The translations under genes and the position numbers were made by a program. From the NCBI GenBank assembly GCA_017652345.1, contig JAGCBE010000040.1:1-64000 (forward strand): a stretch of DNA of 64,000 bases. The letters are read 5' to 3'. Below are positions 1-7,994 of this stretch, one piece after another (position 1 is the first letter of the stretch; every line of letters starts with the position of its first letter). The notes under the pieces were generated by a model. That model was not told the origin of the DNA. It did no database searches and worked only from the letters and a program-made list of their open reading frames with translations. Origin of the DNA: Methanobrevibacter sp. GTDB taxonomy: Archaea; Methanobacteriota; Methanobacteria; Methanobacteriales; Methanobacteriaceae.

Positions 1-18
1 AACAAAGACTTTGAATAG
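1..18 (+). CDS. 3' end of a DF-tail small protein (partial)
   Basis: Only the last five codons and the stop are inside the window. They read N-K-D-F-E and then TAG, the same acidic-DF terminus found on more than twenty small proteins here. The gene therefore probably belongs to that family. Nothing else can be said about it. Confidence 0.6.
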   Translation, partial: NKDFE

Positions 19-28
19 GAAATAAACT

Positions 29-472
29 ATGAGTAGCTTTGTACCACATTTTGCTTTTGGAGCCACCATTGGTGTTATAGCTGCTGGTGCTTCTATTCCA
101 TTGGTTGATACACCAACGGTTGCAACCATTGTAACTCCTTTGATTACAGGCATAATGGGTGCATTGACTCCTGATATGGATATAAAATCAAAATCATCAC
201 AGATTATGTATCTTATTTTCTTATCCATATCAATCTATTTCTTCTTTACAGATAGAATAGATTTGGCATTTTTGACACTTCTATATTCTATCATTCCACA
301 ATTTTTTGCACACCGCGGATTTATTCATTCCTTTATATTTGGTGTGATATCTGCGGTCGGATTGTATTTCGCATTGACTGAATTATTGTTGTTTCAGAAT
401 GAAAGTGCTTTGATTGCATCTGTATCATATCTAACTGGTTTCCTGTCACATAAACTTTTGGATGAAGTATGA
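29..472 (+). CDS. YdjM/DUF457-like membrane-bound metal-dependent hydrolase
   Basis: 147 residues with about four hydrophobic membrane segments. Conserved polar motifs sit between them: an early H-F-A-F-G, then G-A-L-T-P-D-M-D near residue 45, H-R-G-F-I-H-S near 95 and a final L-S-H-K-L-L-D-E. This His/Asp pattern is typical of the YdjM (PF04307) family of inner-membrane putative metal hydrolases. Substrate is unknown. A Shine-Dalgarno-like aggaaataa precedes the ATG. The stop overlaps the next start (ATGA), so it is translationally coupled to the DF-tail gene downstream. The family assignment is fairly secure; the role in the phage (perhaps envelope remodelling) is inference. Confidence 0.75.
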   Translation: MSSFVPHFAFGATIGVIAAGASIPLVDTPTVATIVTPLITGIMGALTPDMDIKSKSSQIMYLIFLSISIYFFFTDRIDLAFLTLLYSIIPQFFAHRGFIHSFIFGVISAVGLYFALTELLLFQNESALIASVSYLTGFLSHKLLDEV

Positions 473-795
473 CTTTAATTTGGGATAAAATTATTGAAAC
501 ACTTGAACTATACCATTTGAAGATTGGTTGCAACTATTCAAATGGAGATTATTACATTTGTTTCACAGACTTAGATTATCCTCACCAGATTGGAGTATTT
601 AATCCTCGTAAAGCAATCTGCTATCTCTATGATAGTATTCATTTGAAACACGAAAAGATTGTTGCTGACAAAAACCATAAAACTCATTATACAGATATTG
701 AACCCTTCATAAAACATCTGAATGAACTAATTAGACAGAAAAAGACTTTATTGAATGATATTAAAGTACGAAAAATGTTGAAGGATTTTAAATGA
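469..795 (+). CDS. DF-tail family small protein
   Basis: 108 residues with no recognised domain. It has a mixed alpha/beta-looking N-terminal part, then a Lys-rich helix ending M-L-K-D-F-K, the hallmark tail of the local small-protein family. The start overlaps the preceding stop by ATGA and its own stop overlaps the next start in the same way, so it lies in a coupled operon. Function unknown. Confidence 0.7.
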   Translation: MTLIWDKIIETLELYHLKIGCNYSNGDYYICFTDLDYPHQIGVFNPRKAICYLYDSIHLKHEKIVADKNHKTHYTDIEPFIKHLNELIRQKKTLLNDIKVRKMLKDFK

Positions 796-1124
796 CAACT
801 GAACGATTTGCTGAAATATGTTCTCGTTTTGGTTTGGAAATCACCAAATATACTTCTGGTGTTAATGATTATGTCCGCTATATAGCAACGAAAGATAATA
901 TAATACTTGCTGAGTGTTATCGTAGAGAACGATTTGACAAATATAAAACATCTTGTGTAGCATATATTTACTTAGATTCAAAAACCAATATAATCCGTAC
1001 TGATGGTTCCGAACCATGTTACATTACAGATGATTTGGAAAGTAAATTGACTAATTTATTGAAACGATATAAAGACTTAATAACTAAAGCTAGACTTAAA
1101 GAACTAGACAACGATTTCTTTTGA
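792..1124 (+). CDS. DF-tail family small protein
   Basis: 110 residues. It begins with the common pattern (aromatic)-x-E-I-C-x-x-x-G-L, followed by beta-like segments and a C-terminal helix L-L-K-R-Y-K-D-L...L-K-E-L-D-N-D-F-F. It resembles the members at 16.8-20 kb in layout. Last gene of its operon, followed by a terminator at 1133. Function unknown. Confidence 0.7.
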   Translation: MTTERFAEICSRFGLEITKYTSGVNDYVRYIATKDNIILAECYRRERFDKYKTSCVAYIYLDSKTNIIRTDGSEPCYITDDLESKLTNLLKRYKDLITKARLKELDNDFF

Positions 1125-1132
1125 GAATTTTT

Positions 1133-1168
1133 TAAAAAATGCTATACCAGTTAAGGTATAGCATTTTA
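1133..1168. terminator. bidirectional rho-independent terminator
   Basis: GCTATACC at 1141-1148 pairs with GGTATAGC at 1155-1162. The stem is flanked by A-rich sequence on the left and T-rich on the right, so it can end transcription of the rightward gene (stop 1124) and of the leftward pair (1937 to 1215). Confidence 0.8.
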
Positions 1169-1214
1169 AAATTAGTCCAAATGTTTATCTAATATATTTA
1201 AGATTTCATTAAGT

Positions 1215-1478
1215 TTACCGTACTTCCTGATATATTGATTTATTTGTAGCTTCATCTAGGATAGATACCTTATAATTCTTGCTATCGTTATCGTATAATT
1301 TTTCAATTTCTACGGCAACTTCATCATAATCAAAATATATTTTATCTTGATTGACTTTTGCAGAAATACCATAGGTCTCTTTTATTACTCTTGCCATGTT
1401 GTCAAGAGAACTATCATTCTCATCTACAACCATATATCCGGCTATCTCTAAATTCCTAATGGCTTCATTTATTTGCAT
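1215..1478 (-). CDS. small protein with head-tag-like N-terminus
   Basis: 87 residues. The first 18 match the repeated tag of this phage: I-N-E-A-I-R-N-L-E-I-A-G-Y followed by V-V-D-E, i.e. a short amphipathic helix, G-(F/Y) and an xE site that a T4 gp21-type protease could cut. The rest is an acidic alpha/beta segment of no known family. It follows the ferritin-like gene by 24 bases with a GAGGT ribosome site, so both are probably late and may be virion-associated (inference). Confidence 0.6.
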   Translation of the reverse strand: MQINEAIRNLEIAGYMVVDENDSSLDNMARVIKETYGISAKVNQDKIYFDYDEVAVEIEKLYDNDSKNYKVSILDEATNKSIYQEVR

Positions 1479-1502
1479 ATTATTTTACCTCATTGTTTGT
1501 GT

Positions 1503-1937
1503 TTATTTGAAATTCTTTAAAAGACCAATCTCCTTATCCAATGATTCAATTGTATCACCGAATAAGTTTTCTAAACTAATCTTCGTGCTATATTGTGATT
1601 TCAAATCAATAAGACTATCCCTGAATGCCTCTATCTTCAATATTGCAGTAGATACATCAAATGGTTCGTCATTAATGACATAGGTCTTATTGTTGGCTTT
1701 AAACTTAACACCCATACTCAATACAGTTTCTACCAACTTGTCAGCGAAATCTCTAACCAATTCATACAATGCTTCAAAATGTGTATGTTGGAAGCCAGAC
1801 TCACAAGACCAATGGTACTGAGAGATTTTAATAGAAAACATTAAGCTATCCAATGCAAAACCAAATAGCTTTTCAACTTCAGCATCCTTGGTTCCTGCTA
1901 AATAACTTAAAAAATCATTTGGTAATTCTTCGTTCAT
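1503..1937 (-). CDS. DUF5856-like ferritin-fold protein
   Basis: 144 residues, helical. The segment S-I-K-I-S-Q-Y-H-W followed by H-T-H-F-E-A-L-Y-E-L resembles the Dps/ferritin-like helices of DUF5856 proteins common in T4-like phages, where a Y-H-W and a following H...E pair form the characteristic core. Metal binding or DNA protection is possible but not shown. A GAGGT ribosome site and a CATAAATA octamer at 1958-1965 lie upstream on the minus strand, suggesting late expression. Family call by motif only. Confidence 0.6.
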   Translation of the reverse strand: MNEELPNDFLSYLAGTKDAEVEKLFGFALDSLMFSIKISQYHWSCESGFQHTHFEALYELVRDFADKLVETVLSMGVKFKANNKTYVINDEPFDVSTAILKIEAFRDSLIDLKSQYSTKISLENLFGDTIESLDKEIGLLKNFK

Positions 1938-1957
1938 ATTTAATACCTCTAATACAT

Positions 1958-1965
1958 TATTTATG
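1958..1965 (-). promoter_or_regulatory. late promoter-like octamer CATAAATA
   Basis: On the minus strand this reads CATAAATA, one base from the T4 late consensus TATAAATA, and lies 21 bases upstream of the ATG at 1937. Confidence 0.5.
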
Positions 1966-1993
1966 ATATTTACAAATTTTTACATTTAATCAA

Positions 1994-2022
1994 TTGACAT
2001 ACTTCAATATTTTTATTATTAT
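1994..2022 (+). promoter_or_regulatory. sigma-70-type promoter
   Basis: TTGACA (1994-1999), 17-base spacer, TATTAT (2017-2022). It starts the rightward cluster at 2043 and is divergent from the minus-strand pair. Confidence 0.75.
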
Positions 2023-2042
2023 ATTGTTTTATAGGATAGATT

Positions 2043-2450
2043 ATGTTGAAATTTAGTAAAGAAGAACTAGAGAAAATTTGCCAAAAATATGACATAAGGT
2101 TTGTGGACTGTAATCAAAACCACGAACCTTATGATTACAGACTATATATTAGAGGTGATGGTTTCTTTAGAGATGGTGCTTGGAGATGGCTATTAGGTAC
2201 AGGTTCCTGGAATGCTTTCGCAACATTCAAATATAAAGAAGATTCCTTTGAACTGTACGAAATATCCAACTACTATGAGATTAATGATGATGGTTATTAT
2301 TATAAACTTTCAAAATATATTAAACCGACATTTCTATTCAAATCCTCATTCTACAAATGGTTGGAAACATTCTTAAATGAAATCAATATAGCTAGAAAAC
2401 AAGTTCTAATAGATAGAAAAATACAAAACTTACAAGGAGACTTTGAATGA
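2043..2450 (+). CDS. DF-tail family small protein
   Basis: 135 residues. It starts with E-E-L-E-K-I-C-Q-K-Y-D, has an aromatic-rich centre and ends in a long helix with terminus L-Q-G-D-F-E. First gene after the 1994 promoter. Its stop overlaps the nucleotidase start (ATGA). Leucine is mostly CTA here and in the next genes, unlike the TTA/TTG-rich members around 17-21 kb. Function unknown. Confidence 0.7.
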   Translation: MLKFSKEELEKICQKYDIRFVDCNQNHEPYDYRLYIRGDGFFRDGAWRWLLGTGSWNAFATFKYKEDSFELYEISNYYEINDDGYYYKLSKYIKPTFLFKSSFYKWLETFLNEINIARKQVLIDRKIQNLQGDFE

Positions 2451-2926
2451 TTATCTACTTTGATATGGATGGCGTCCTATGCAATTTTGAAAAAAGATGT
2501 GATGAGTTCAATGCTTGGAGAGAAGATATCCATAAATGCAACTGGGACTTACTAGACCAAATTGGTCCGAAATTCTGGGCTGAAATGGAATCTATCCCTC
2601 AGGGCATGGAGCTTCTCTCACTGGTTGAATCATTCGCAAAAATCAACAAAGACATTCAAGTTGGTGTTTTCTCAGCAGTTCACCTTTTCAAAGGCAAAAT
2701 TGGGAAAAAACAATGGCTAAAATCCAATACGAATATCTCTCCTGACCTAGTCAAACTAATAAACAATGGTAACCAGAAATATAAGCAGGCTTCTCCTGAT
2801 TCTATCCTGATTGACGATAAACCGGAAAATGTATCTAAGTACATTGAAGCTGGTGGTCATGCTGTTCTGTTTGACCCGAACAAATCAGTAGATGAACTAT
2901 TCAAAGAAATTGTCGCTCTATGCTAG
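2447..2926 (+). CDS. HAD-type 5'(3')-deoxyribonucleotidase
   Basis: 159 residues. The N-terminal F-D-M-D-G-V-L is HAD motif I, with the nucleophile and acid/base aspartates. A late I-L-I-D-D-K-P-E-N-V matches motif IV with its metal-binding aspartates. The intervening cap is short, as in the NT5C family (PF06941) that T4-like phages use to dephosphorylate nucleoside monophosphates. Coupled to its neighbours by ATGA and a short overlap. A second, divergent copy lies at 41541, so the phage has two. Substrate preference cannot be read from the sequence. Confidence 0.8.
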   Translation: MIIYFDMDGVLCNFEKRCDEFNAWREDIHKCNWDLLDQIGPKFWAEMESIPQGMELLSLVESFAKINKDIQVGVFSAVHLFKGKIGKKQWLKSNTNISPDLVKLINNGNQKYKQASPDSILIDDKPENVSKYIEAGGHAVLFDPNKSVDELFKEIVALC

Positions 2927-3237
2927 ATTATATCAAATCAATAGCTGATAAGTACAATGTAGTCCAGACCTCTCCGACTACATTCCATTTCCATTATAAT
3001 GCTAATTATATTGGGTCTCTACTTTGGACAATAGATGGAGTCAAATGGCTTATAGCTACTGACATATATTCTTTCTCTACTGACAATGGTATGACAATAG
3101 TCACTACTGGTGCTACTGTATTCAATTCTCCTGCTCTACTGGAAAATCTATACAATAGACTCCGAGACCAACTACTTGAATCTAAACGCCGTCTAATTAG
3201 TCAAAAACTAGAAGAAATTGATTATGATTTTTCCTAA
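2920..3237 (+). CDS. DF-tail family small protein
   Basis: 105 residues. Y-I-K-S-I-A-D-K-Y-N-V opening, beta-rich middle, C-terminal helix with K-R-R-L-I-S-Q-K-L and the terminus I-D-Y-D-F-S. It overlaps both the nucleotidase upstream and the next gene downstream. Function unknown. Confidence 0.7.
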   Translation: MLDYIKSIADKYNVVQTSPTTFHFHYNANYIGSLLWTIDGVKWLIATDIYSFSTDNGMTIVTTGATVFNSPALLENLYNRLRDQLLESKRRLISQKLEEIDYDFS

Positions 3238-3619
3238 TTCAGAACATCCACCTTACTATAACTTTATGAAAACCACACCTTCTACTGAACCACAATTCCC
3301 GACCGAACTAACCAAATGGAGACACGAAAATAAGTATTCTGACTTCAATTATCTCTACTCCTTTGATAGACAGAATATTCATGGATTCCTATTCGCTACT
3401 GATAAAGAAAACAATGTTTATAGAGCTCTTGGATTAAAACTTAACTATAACAATGACATAATTGCCTTAAACTGGAGACAGATAAAGCCTACTGAAATAC
3501 AAAAATGGATTGAAGTATTCCATAAACAATTTCACCACTTTAGACTAAGACAAAAACAATCATTAGTAAAACACAAACTAGAAGACTTATCTACTGACTT
3601 CAAGGAGAACAATATATGA
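3224..3619 (+). CDS. DF-tail family small protein, proline-rich start
   Basis: 131 residues from the ATG at 3224; a TTG two codons earlier is possible but less likely. It differs by a Pro-rich N-terminus and a tail extended after the motif (S-T-D-F-K-E-N-N-I). The preceding helix (R-L-R-Q-K-Q-S-L-V-K-H-K-L) is like that of other members. The first bases lie within the end of the previous gene. Function unknown. Confidence 0.65.
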   Translation: MIFPNSEHPPYYNFMKTTPSTEPQFPTELTKWRHENKYSDFNYLYSFDRQNIHGFLFATDKENNVYRALGLKLNYNNDIIALNWRQIKPTEIQKWIEVFHKQFHHFRLRQKQSLVKHKLEDLSTDFKENNI

Positions 3620-4224
3620 TTACTAGAAAAACTCTAAAAGAATTCCTAGAAAAACACAATATCCCTTACAACTACAATAACCTAATGGATAAAGACGAAG
3701 ACGATATTTACATTTACTTCAATGACATTAAAGAACTAGATGTGAACAATCCCCACGCCGCTATCATGGTAGACTTTGATTCCAAGTCTTATGACGATAC
3801 TTCATTCTACTATGAACCTTTCGCCAGAAACTATACTTCCAAGAAGCCTGACGAATGGGGTGACTATTCTTATCAGTCTTGGGGTGCTGTCTTTGTACCT
3901 ATGCTCCCAAATGACGAATACTTTGAACTAGATGGACTACTGGCTTCCTATACCAAACATAAAGGTAAAGTAAATATCTACAAATATACCAATTTCCAAT
4001 CCATTCCTGTGAATACGATAGAACAACTAGAAGAAGCATACAATGTACTAAAAAACCGTATCAAAGTACTGAATGGACTATTTACCGATGATTCGTTCAA
4101 ACAATGTATGGAAACTTATATGAACAATGTAAAAACCATTAAATCACTAAAAGAATCCAATAAGAAACTATCCGAGAAAATACAGACTACATTGAAGAAA
4201 AAGTCTGAAATTCTGGACACATAG
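3616..4224 (+). CDS. unknown protein, paralogue of the gene at 4427
   Basis: 202 residues. N-terminus L-K-E-F-L-E-K-H-N-I-P-Y is matched by F-E-E-F-C-E-K-N-E-I-E-L in the protein at 4427, and both carry a D-x-x-x-I-Y-I-Y segment near residue 30 and a C-terminal Lys-rich coiled coil. The two are diverged paralogues. This copy uses CTA for leucine, the other TTA, so they did not arise by recent duplication in place. No known domain. Confidence 0.65.
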   Translation: MITRKTLKEFLEKHNIPYNYNNLMDKDEDDIYIYFNDIKELDVNNPHAAIMVDFDSKSYDDTSFYYEPFARNYTSKKPDEWGDYSYQSWGAVFVPMLPNDEYFELDGLLASYTKHKGKVNIYKYTNFQSIPVNTIEQLEEAYNVLKNRIKVLNGLFTDDSFKQCMETYMNNVKTIKSLKESNKKLSEKIQTTLKKKSEILDT

Positions 4225-4380
4225 ACCCATTATATGGTATTTATGTATGGTTCTGACGATTAAGCTGACCTGACGATCTTTGCTCCAACACAAACTTATG
4301 TTGAGGCCCAGTCTCATGGTCTGTTCAAAAAAGATAAAAAATATTTCAGACTGTACAGTTTGTGTTGAAACAATAAAAAA
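4225..4380 (+). other. gene-free segment with an 11-bp inverted repeat
   Basis: No plausible gene. CAACACAAACT at 4286-4296 is the exact complement of AGTTTGTGTTG at 4357-4367, about 60 bases apart, with smaller GTCT/AGAC pairings between. This could be an attenuator, a small RNA or a folded 3' end of the upstream transcript. There is no clean U-run directly after it. Confidence 0.4.
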
Positions 4381-4390
4381 TTAGGATATA

Positions 4391-4419
4391 TTGTCAAGAC
4401 TTTATACAATGATTATATT
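4391..4419 (+). promoter_or_regulatory. sigma-70-type promoter, leaderless
   Basis: TTGTCA (4391-4396), 17-base spacer, TATATT (4414-4419). The expected start point falls at about 4426-4427, which is the ATG of the next gene, so the mRNA would have no 5' leader. Confidence 0.7.
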
Positions 4420-4426
4420 GTAAAAT

Positions 4427-5011
4427 ATGATAAACAAAGACAAATTTGAAGAATTTTGTGAAAAGAACGAGATAGAATTACATTATCCAGATTTAGAAAA
4501 TACTGATGCAGTATACATTTATCGTACAGATTGGGATAAGTTAAAGAAATTTTACAAGAAGCGCCCAACAAGTACATTATTTTGGATAGATTTCAAGAAT
4601 AAGCATGAAAAGTTTTCATGTGAACCATATAAGGATATGTTAGGAAGAAAAGGAATGTGGGAATCAAATTTATATGGACATGGGTTTGTGAATTTTTTAC
4701 AAGACATGAGTCATTTTACAGAATACAATTTAGAAAGTTGTATAAAGAGTGAAAAGGTAATGTATACTTATATGCCAGAATGGGAAATGGGATTTAGTAC
4801 ATTAGATGAATTACAGACCTATTTAGATATGGATTTAAAGAATCATGAGGATATATATAAGTTGAATAATGATGAAAAATGGAAAGAAATGATAAAAACC
4901 ATAAAGGAAAAGACAAAAGAGAAAAGGGAATTAGAGAAAAGTATAACTGAATTAAAGAAAAAGTTTTTAAGTATCACACAGCGAAAGGGAGCAATTATAA
5001 CCGATTTTTAA
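4427..5011 (+). CDS. unknown protein, paralogue of the gene at 3616; ends in DF
   Basis: 194 residues. It shares an N-terminal layout with the protein at 3616, a Trp/Tyr-rich centre, and a Lys/Glu coiled coil from about residue 145. It terminates I-I-T-D-F. No ribosome site is visible; the promoter at 4391 puts +1 on the ATG. Function unknown. Leucine codons are nearly all TTA. Confidence 0.65.
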   Translation: MINKDKFEEFCEKNEIELHYPDLENTDAVYIYRTDWDKLKKFYKKRPTSTLFWIDFKNKHEKFSCEPYKDMLGRKGMWESNLYGHGFVNFLQDMSHFTEYNLESCIKSEKVMYTYMPEWEMGFSTLDELQTYLDMDLKNHEDIYKLNNDEKWKEMIKTIKEKTKEKRELEKSITELKKKFLSITQRKGAIITDF

Positions 5012-5026
5012 TAGGAGATAATAAAA

Positions 5027-5200
5027 ATGGATGATATAAAGGAAAAGTTAATGAATGCCGTAAATGATGGTTTATTGGATAGTAATGAGGTAGTAGAGAA
5101 ATTACTAGAATATATTGATGAAGACGATATAGCTCGTATCATTGATAATGAAGGTTGGGATATTGGGCAAAGTACTTATGATGAAGATTATGAGGAATAA
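5027..5200 (+). CDS. small acidic protein
   Basis: 57 residues starting at the ATG at 5027, with a strong aggag ribosome site ten bases upstream. Acidic (many D/E), with I-D-E-D-D-I-A-R-I-I-D in the middle. No known family. The TAA abuts the next ATG directly, so it is probably coupled to the 245-residue protein that follows. Confidence 0.6.
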   Translation: MDDIKEKLMNAVNDGLLDSNEVVEKLLEYIDEDDIARIIDNEGWDIGQSTYDEDYEE

Positions 5201-5938
5201 ATGAAAATCATAGAGAATCCTTCGGCACAGAATGAAGTAAAAACTAGGAATACTTATTGTGATAAGTATTCTGTATATACCAAGAATGAAATCAATGATG
5301 CTTGTAATGCATATGGTTGGAGTATGACCCAGCATGGAACTGACAGTATATATGTTACTACAAATATACAATGTAGTAAGACTACTGAAGACTATTTAGA
5401 ATTTAATTTTTATAGGTATAAGAATACTCATACTTATTATATTAGCTATATAGAGACCAAATATAAAAGTACAGCCAAAGCATTTAAGAAAGATATGTCA
5501 ATGACTTTGGAAGAATTAAAGAATTATTATGAGAATTTTTATAGTAAGACTTTAATTGAATATCAGAAAAACTGTAAAGAAAATATCATTGAAACTAGGA
5601 AGAATGATATAATTGCTGAAGACTGGGATGGAAAACTAGAGGAAATAGCTACTAAGCATGGATATACAATGACAGCAACACCTAGTGGAATATCTGGAGT
5701 AACTTTAAAGGATTACAAATTTCATAATGGTCAGCAGTGGATATGTTTTGCTGCTGATGTAGTGAAGAAGGATAATTTACAATATTGGTCAATAACAAAT
5801 CCATGGATGTTTCCTTTTGTCAATTCATGGTATAAGACATATATTTGTGGATATGAAAATTTAACAAAGATGTTTGAAGGTATAATCTTAATGTTAGAAA
5901 GTCATATAACTAGAGATTATAAACAATTCATTAAATAA
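5201..5938 (+). CDS. unknown protein with two similar halves
   Basis: 245 residues. The N-terminal half contains E-I-N-D-A-C-N-A-Y-G-W-S-M-T and the C-terminal half E-I-A-T-K-H-G-Y-T-M-T, each followed by beta-like segments and a final helix. It therefore looks like a tandem duplication of the fold shared by the small DF-tail proteins, but without the DF terminus. Ribosome site gagg. Followed by a terminator. Function unknown; the duplication is read by eye. Confidence 0.6.
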   Translation: MKIIENPSAQNEVKTRNTYCDKYSVYTKNEINDACNAYGWSMTQHGTDSIYVTTNIQCSKTTEDYLEFNFYRYKNTHTYYISYIETKYKSTAKAFKKDMSMTLEELKNYYENFYSKTLIEYQKNCKENIIETRKNDIIAEDWDGKLEEIATKHGYTMTATPSGISGVTLKDYKFHNGQQWICFAADVVKKDNLQYWSITNPWMFPFVNSWYKTYICGYENLTKMFEGIILMLESHITRDYKQFIK

Positions 5939-5987
5939 GTTTTGTTTCTGTTGAATGGCGTTTAGCCATCTGTAATTCATGATTACC

Positions 5988-6013
5988 GCTCCCTATAAAA
6001 CGGGAGCATTTTT
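5988..6013 (+). terminator. rho-independent terminator
   Basis: GCTCCC (5988-5993) pairs with GGGAGC (6002-6007) and is followed by ATTTTTT. Confidence 0.85.
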
Positions 6014-6054
6014 TATTTGTAAACAAAATTTAACATAAAAAATGAACTTATCTA

Positions 6055-6083
6055 TTGACAGAATAGCAGTAAGTTTCTATATT
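6055..6083 (+). promoter_or_regulatory. sigma-70-type promoter
   Basis: TTGACA (6055-6060), 17-base spacer, TATATT (6078-6083), upstream of the gene at 6114. It has the CTAT extension before TTGACA seen at several other promoters here. Confidence 0.8.
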
Positions 6084-6113
6084 AAACTTAGAACATATTA
6101 CAAGAGGTAACAA

Positions 6114-6380
6114 ATGCGATACATTAATTTGAATCTAGCCATTGAAGAAATTAAAAAATGTTTGAATGTAATGGGGTTGGATTTTGAAGAAAAGGGTCTT
6201 GTAGACAATCACATTTATATGAGTACTGAATCGTATGAATTGGATATACCTAGTAAGGAAATCCAATTGTTTTTGTCTAAGGATAGAGACGATTATATGT
6301 TAGTGGTAGATGGAGATGCAAAGGAATTTACCCATGATTTGCATCGTTTTCAGTTTTACATTTGTAATGCAGTGAGGTAG
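6114..6380 (+). CDS. unknown small protein
   Basis: 88 residues. Ribosome site agaggt precedes the ATG. It begins with an amphipathic helix (A-I-E-E-I-K-K-C-L-N-V-M-G-L) that loosely recalls the DF-tail and head-tag starts, but it lacks either tail or cleavage motif. No family recognised. Confidence 0.55.
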   Translation: MRYINLNLAIEEIKKCLNVMGLDFEEKGLVDNHIYMSTESYELDIPSKEIQLFLSKDRDDYMLVVDGDAKEFTHDLHRFQFYICNAVR

Positions 6381-6416
6381 ATTTATGAAGTAACTATAAT
6401 TTTACAGAAATACATA

Positions 6417-6445
6417 TTGACAGCATACAGAAATATTATTAAAAT
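6417..6445 (+). promoter_or_regulatory. sigma-70-type promoter
   Basis: TTGACA (6417-6422), 17-base spacer, TAAAAT (6440-6445). First of two promoters in tandem before the ATPase gene. Confidence 0.65.
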
Positions 6446-6513
6446 GTGCCTGTAATGATTAGTTGATAGTTCAATTGTGAATGTATGTAAACAACAATTT
6501 ACAAAGTAACCTA

Positions 6514-6542
6514 TTGACAAATACAGATGGAATTATTACCAT
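6514..6542 (+). promoter_or_regulatory. sigma-70-type promoter
   Basis: TTGACA (6514-6519), 17-base spacer, TACCAT (6537-6542). It lies 51 bases before the ATPase start and is the second of the tandem pair. Confidence 0.65.
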
Positions 6543-6593
6543 TTGACTCGTTATTTTTAAAAGTGAAACAAAAAACAAAGTAGGTAAAATACT

Positions 6594-7763
6594 ATGAATA
6601 TTAAAACCCTTAAGACAGTTCTCGCTGTTACCCCCGCTGACCAAACCGTAATGTTGAAGGGCCCTCATGGCATCGGTAAAACTGAAGTGGTTCGTTGGCT
6701 TGCAAAGGAAATTTGGCACCAGGAATGTGTTGAATTTCAGGCCTCTCAGATTTCTGACGTTGGTGACTTGATTGGTTTGCCTCGCATTAATCCGGAAACT
6801 GGTCATACCGAATTCGTACCGCCTTATTGGTATGTGAAGGATGAAAAGGGTAATCCAAAGCCTGTAACTCTCTTCTTGGATGAAATTAACCGTGGTACTA
6901 CATTGATTACCAATGCTATGATGCAGCTTGGTCTTGACCACCGTATCATGCAGTTCCAATTGGCACCTGGTTCACACGTTATCTGTGCTATCAATCCGGG
7001 CGATGATGGTAACTATGATGTTGAAGAATTTGACCCGGCAAAGATGGACCGATTCGTGGTCTACAACTTTACGCCGGAAGTTCAGGAATGGATTGACTGG
7101 GCTATTGATAATGGTATCAACTCGTTGGTAACCGGATATATTTCCCAGTATGGTTCTGACCTTGACCCATATTCCAATGGTAGTGCTGCAAAGACTGCAG
7201 GTAAAACATTTGATGGTATTCTACCATCTCGCCGTACCTGGGTTCGTTGGGCAAAGTTCCTGGACGCTGGTTTGGAAGCCGGTTTGTTTGAAGGTGCAAA
7301 TGGTTTGGGAATTTTGCAGGAAGCATGTGCTGGCTATGTTGGTCAGGCAATTGCTGCAAAGTTCAAGACCTATTTCACCCAGCACGGTACCGGTTTGGAT
7401 GCTAAGGCATTGATGGAAGCCAAGGATTTCAAGAAGGATTTCACGAAGAAGATTACCGCTCTCTGCAAGAAGTCCAAGATTGAGGCTGTCCAGCTTGGTA
7501 ATTCTGTCGCAACCTACCTCCACGAAAATGAAGGTAAGATGATGACTGGTGCTAAGCCAAATGACCTTGGTGTAAAGTATGCAACTAACTTCTGCGAATT
7601 TTTGAAGGCATTGAATCCGGAAACTCGTGTGGAAGTCTATACCAACTCCGTTGAAACCGCCCGTGCCAAGGGACATAAGTGGGTTCGCTCTGTTGGTCTG
7701 GGTTGCCCTGAATTGAAGCAAATCTATACCGAATTGGTTGATATTCAGGCTCAGCTTCTTTAA
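6594..7763 (+). CDS. MoxR/CobS-type AAA+ ATPase
   Basis: 389 residues. Walker A G-P-H-G-I-G-K-T at about residues 23-30, Walker B T-L-F-L-D-E-I-N-R near 91-99, and a sensor segment around I-C-A-I-N-P. This is a MoxR-type AAA+ core of the kind that works with a VWA partner, as in cobaltochelatase CobS/CobT or RavA/ViaA. The next gene encodes exactly such a partner. Two tandem promoters lie upstream and a terminator follows, so it has its own transcript. Codons are richer in G+C and AAG/GGT than the neighbours, suggesting high expression. Role in infection unknown; chaperone-like remodelling is the usual inference. Confidence 0.85.
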   Translation: MNIKTLKTVLAVTPADQTVMLKGPHGIGKTEVVRWLAKEIWHQECVEFQASQISDVGDLIGLPRINPETGHTEFVPPYWYVKDEKGNPKPVTLFLDEINRGTTLITNAMMQLGLDHRIMQFQLAPGSHVICAINPGDDGNYDVEEFDPAKMDRFVVYNFTPEVQEWIDWAIDNGINSLVTGYISQYGSDLDPYSNGSAAKTAGKTFDGILPSRRTWVRWAKFLDAGLEAGLFEGANGLGILQEACAGYVGQAIAAKFKTYFTQHGTGLDAKALMEAKDFKKDFTKKITALCKKSKIEAVQLGNSVATYLHENEGKMMTGAKPNDLGVKYATNFCEFLKALNPETRVEVYTNSVETARAKGHKWVRSVGLGCPELKQIYTELVDIQAQLL

Positions 7764-7806
7764 TTCATAGTAAAATAACCAACCCTTAAATGGGGATAAT
7801 AACAAA

Positions 7807-7834
7807 GGTGGTCCCGTCAAAAGGACCACCTTTT
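7807..7834 (+). terminator. rho-independent terminator
   Basis: GGTGGTCC (7807-7814) pairs with GGACCACC (7823-7830), followed by TTTT. Confidence 0.85.
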
Positions 7835-7860
7835 CTAAATAAAAGTTTACATTCTATCTA

Positions 7861-7889
7861 TTGACAATGTTAAGTTTAAATTCTATATT
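7861..7889 (+). promoter_or_regulatory. sigma-70-type promoter
   Basis: TTGACA (7861-7866), 17-base spacer, TATATT (7884-7889). It leaves a leader of about 100 bases before the VWA gene at 7995, with a gaggat ribosome site. Confidence 0.8.
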
Positions 7890-7994
7890 AATATAAAACA
7901 ATGGTAAATATCAATTTACAAAAGGTTGGATGACAAGACTTAACATTTTTACTAAATTGAACATACAAATTTAACAATGAGGATTAATTAAACT

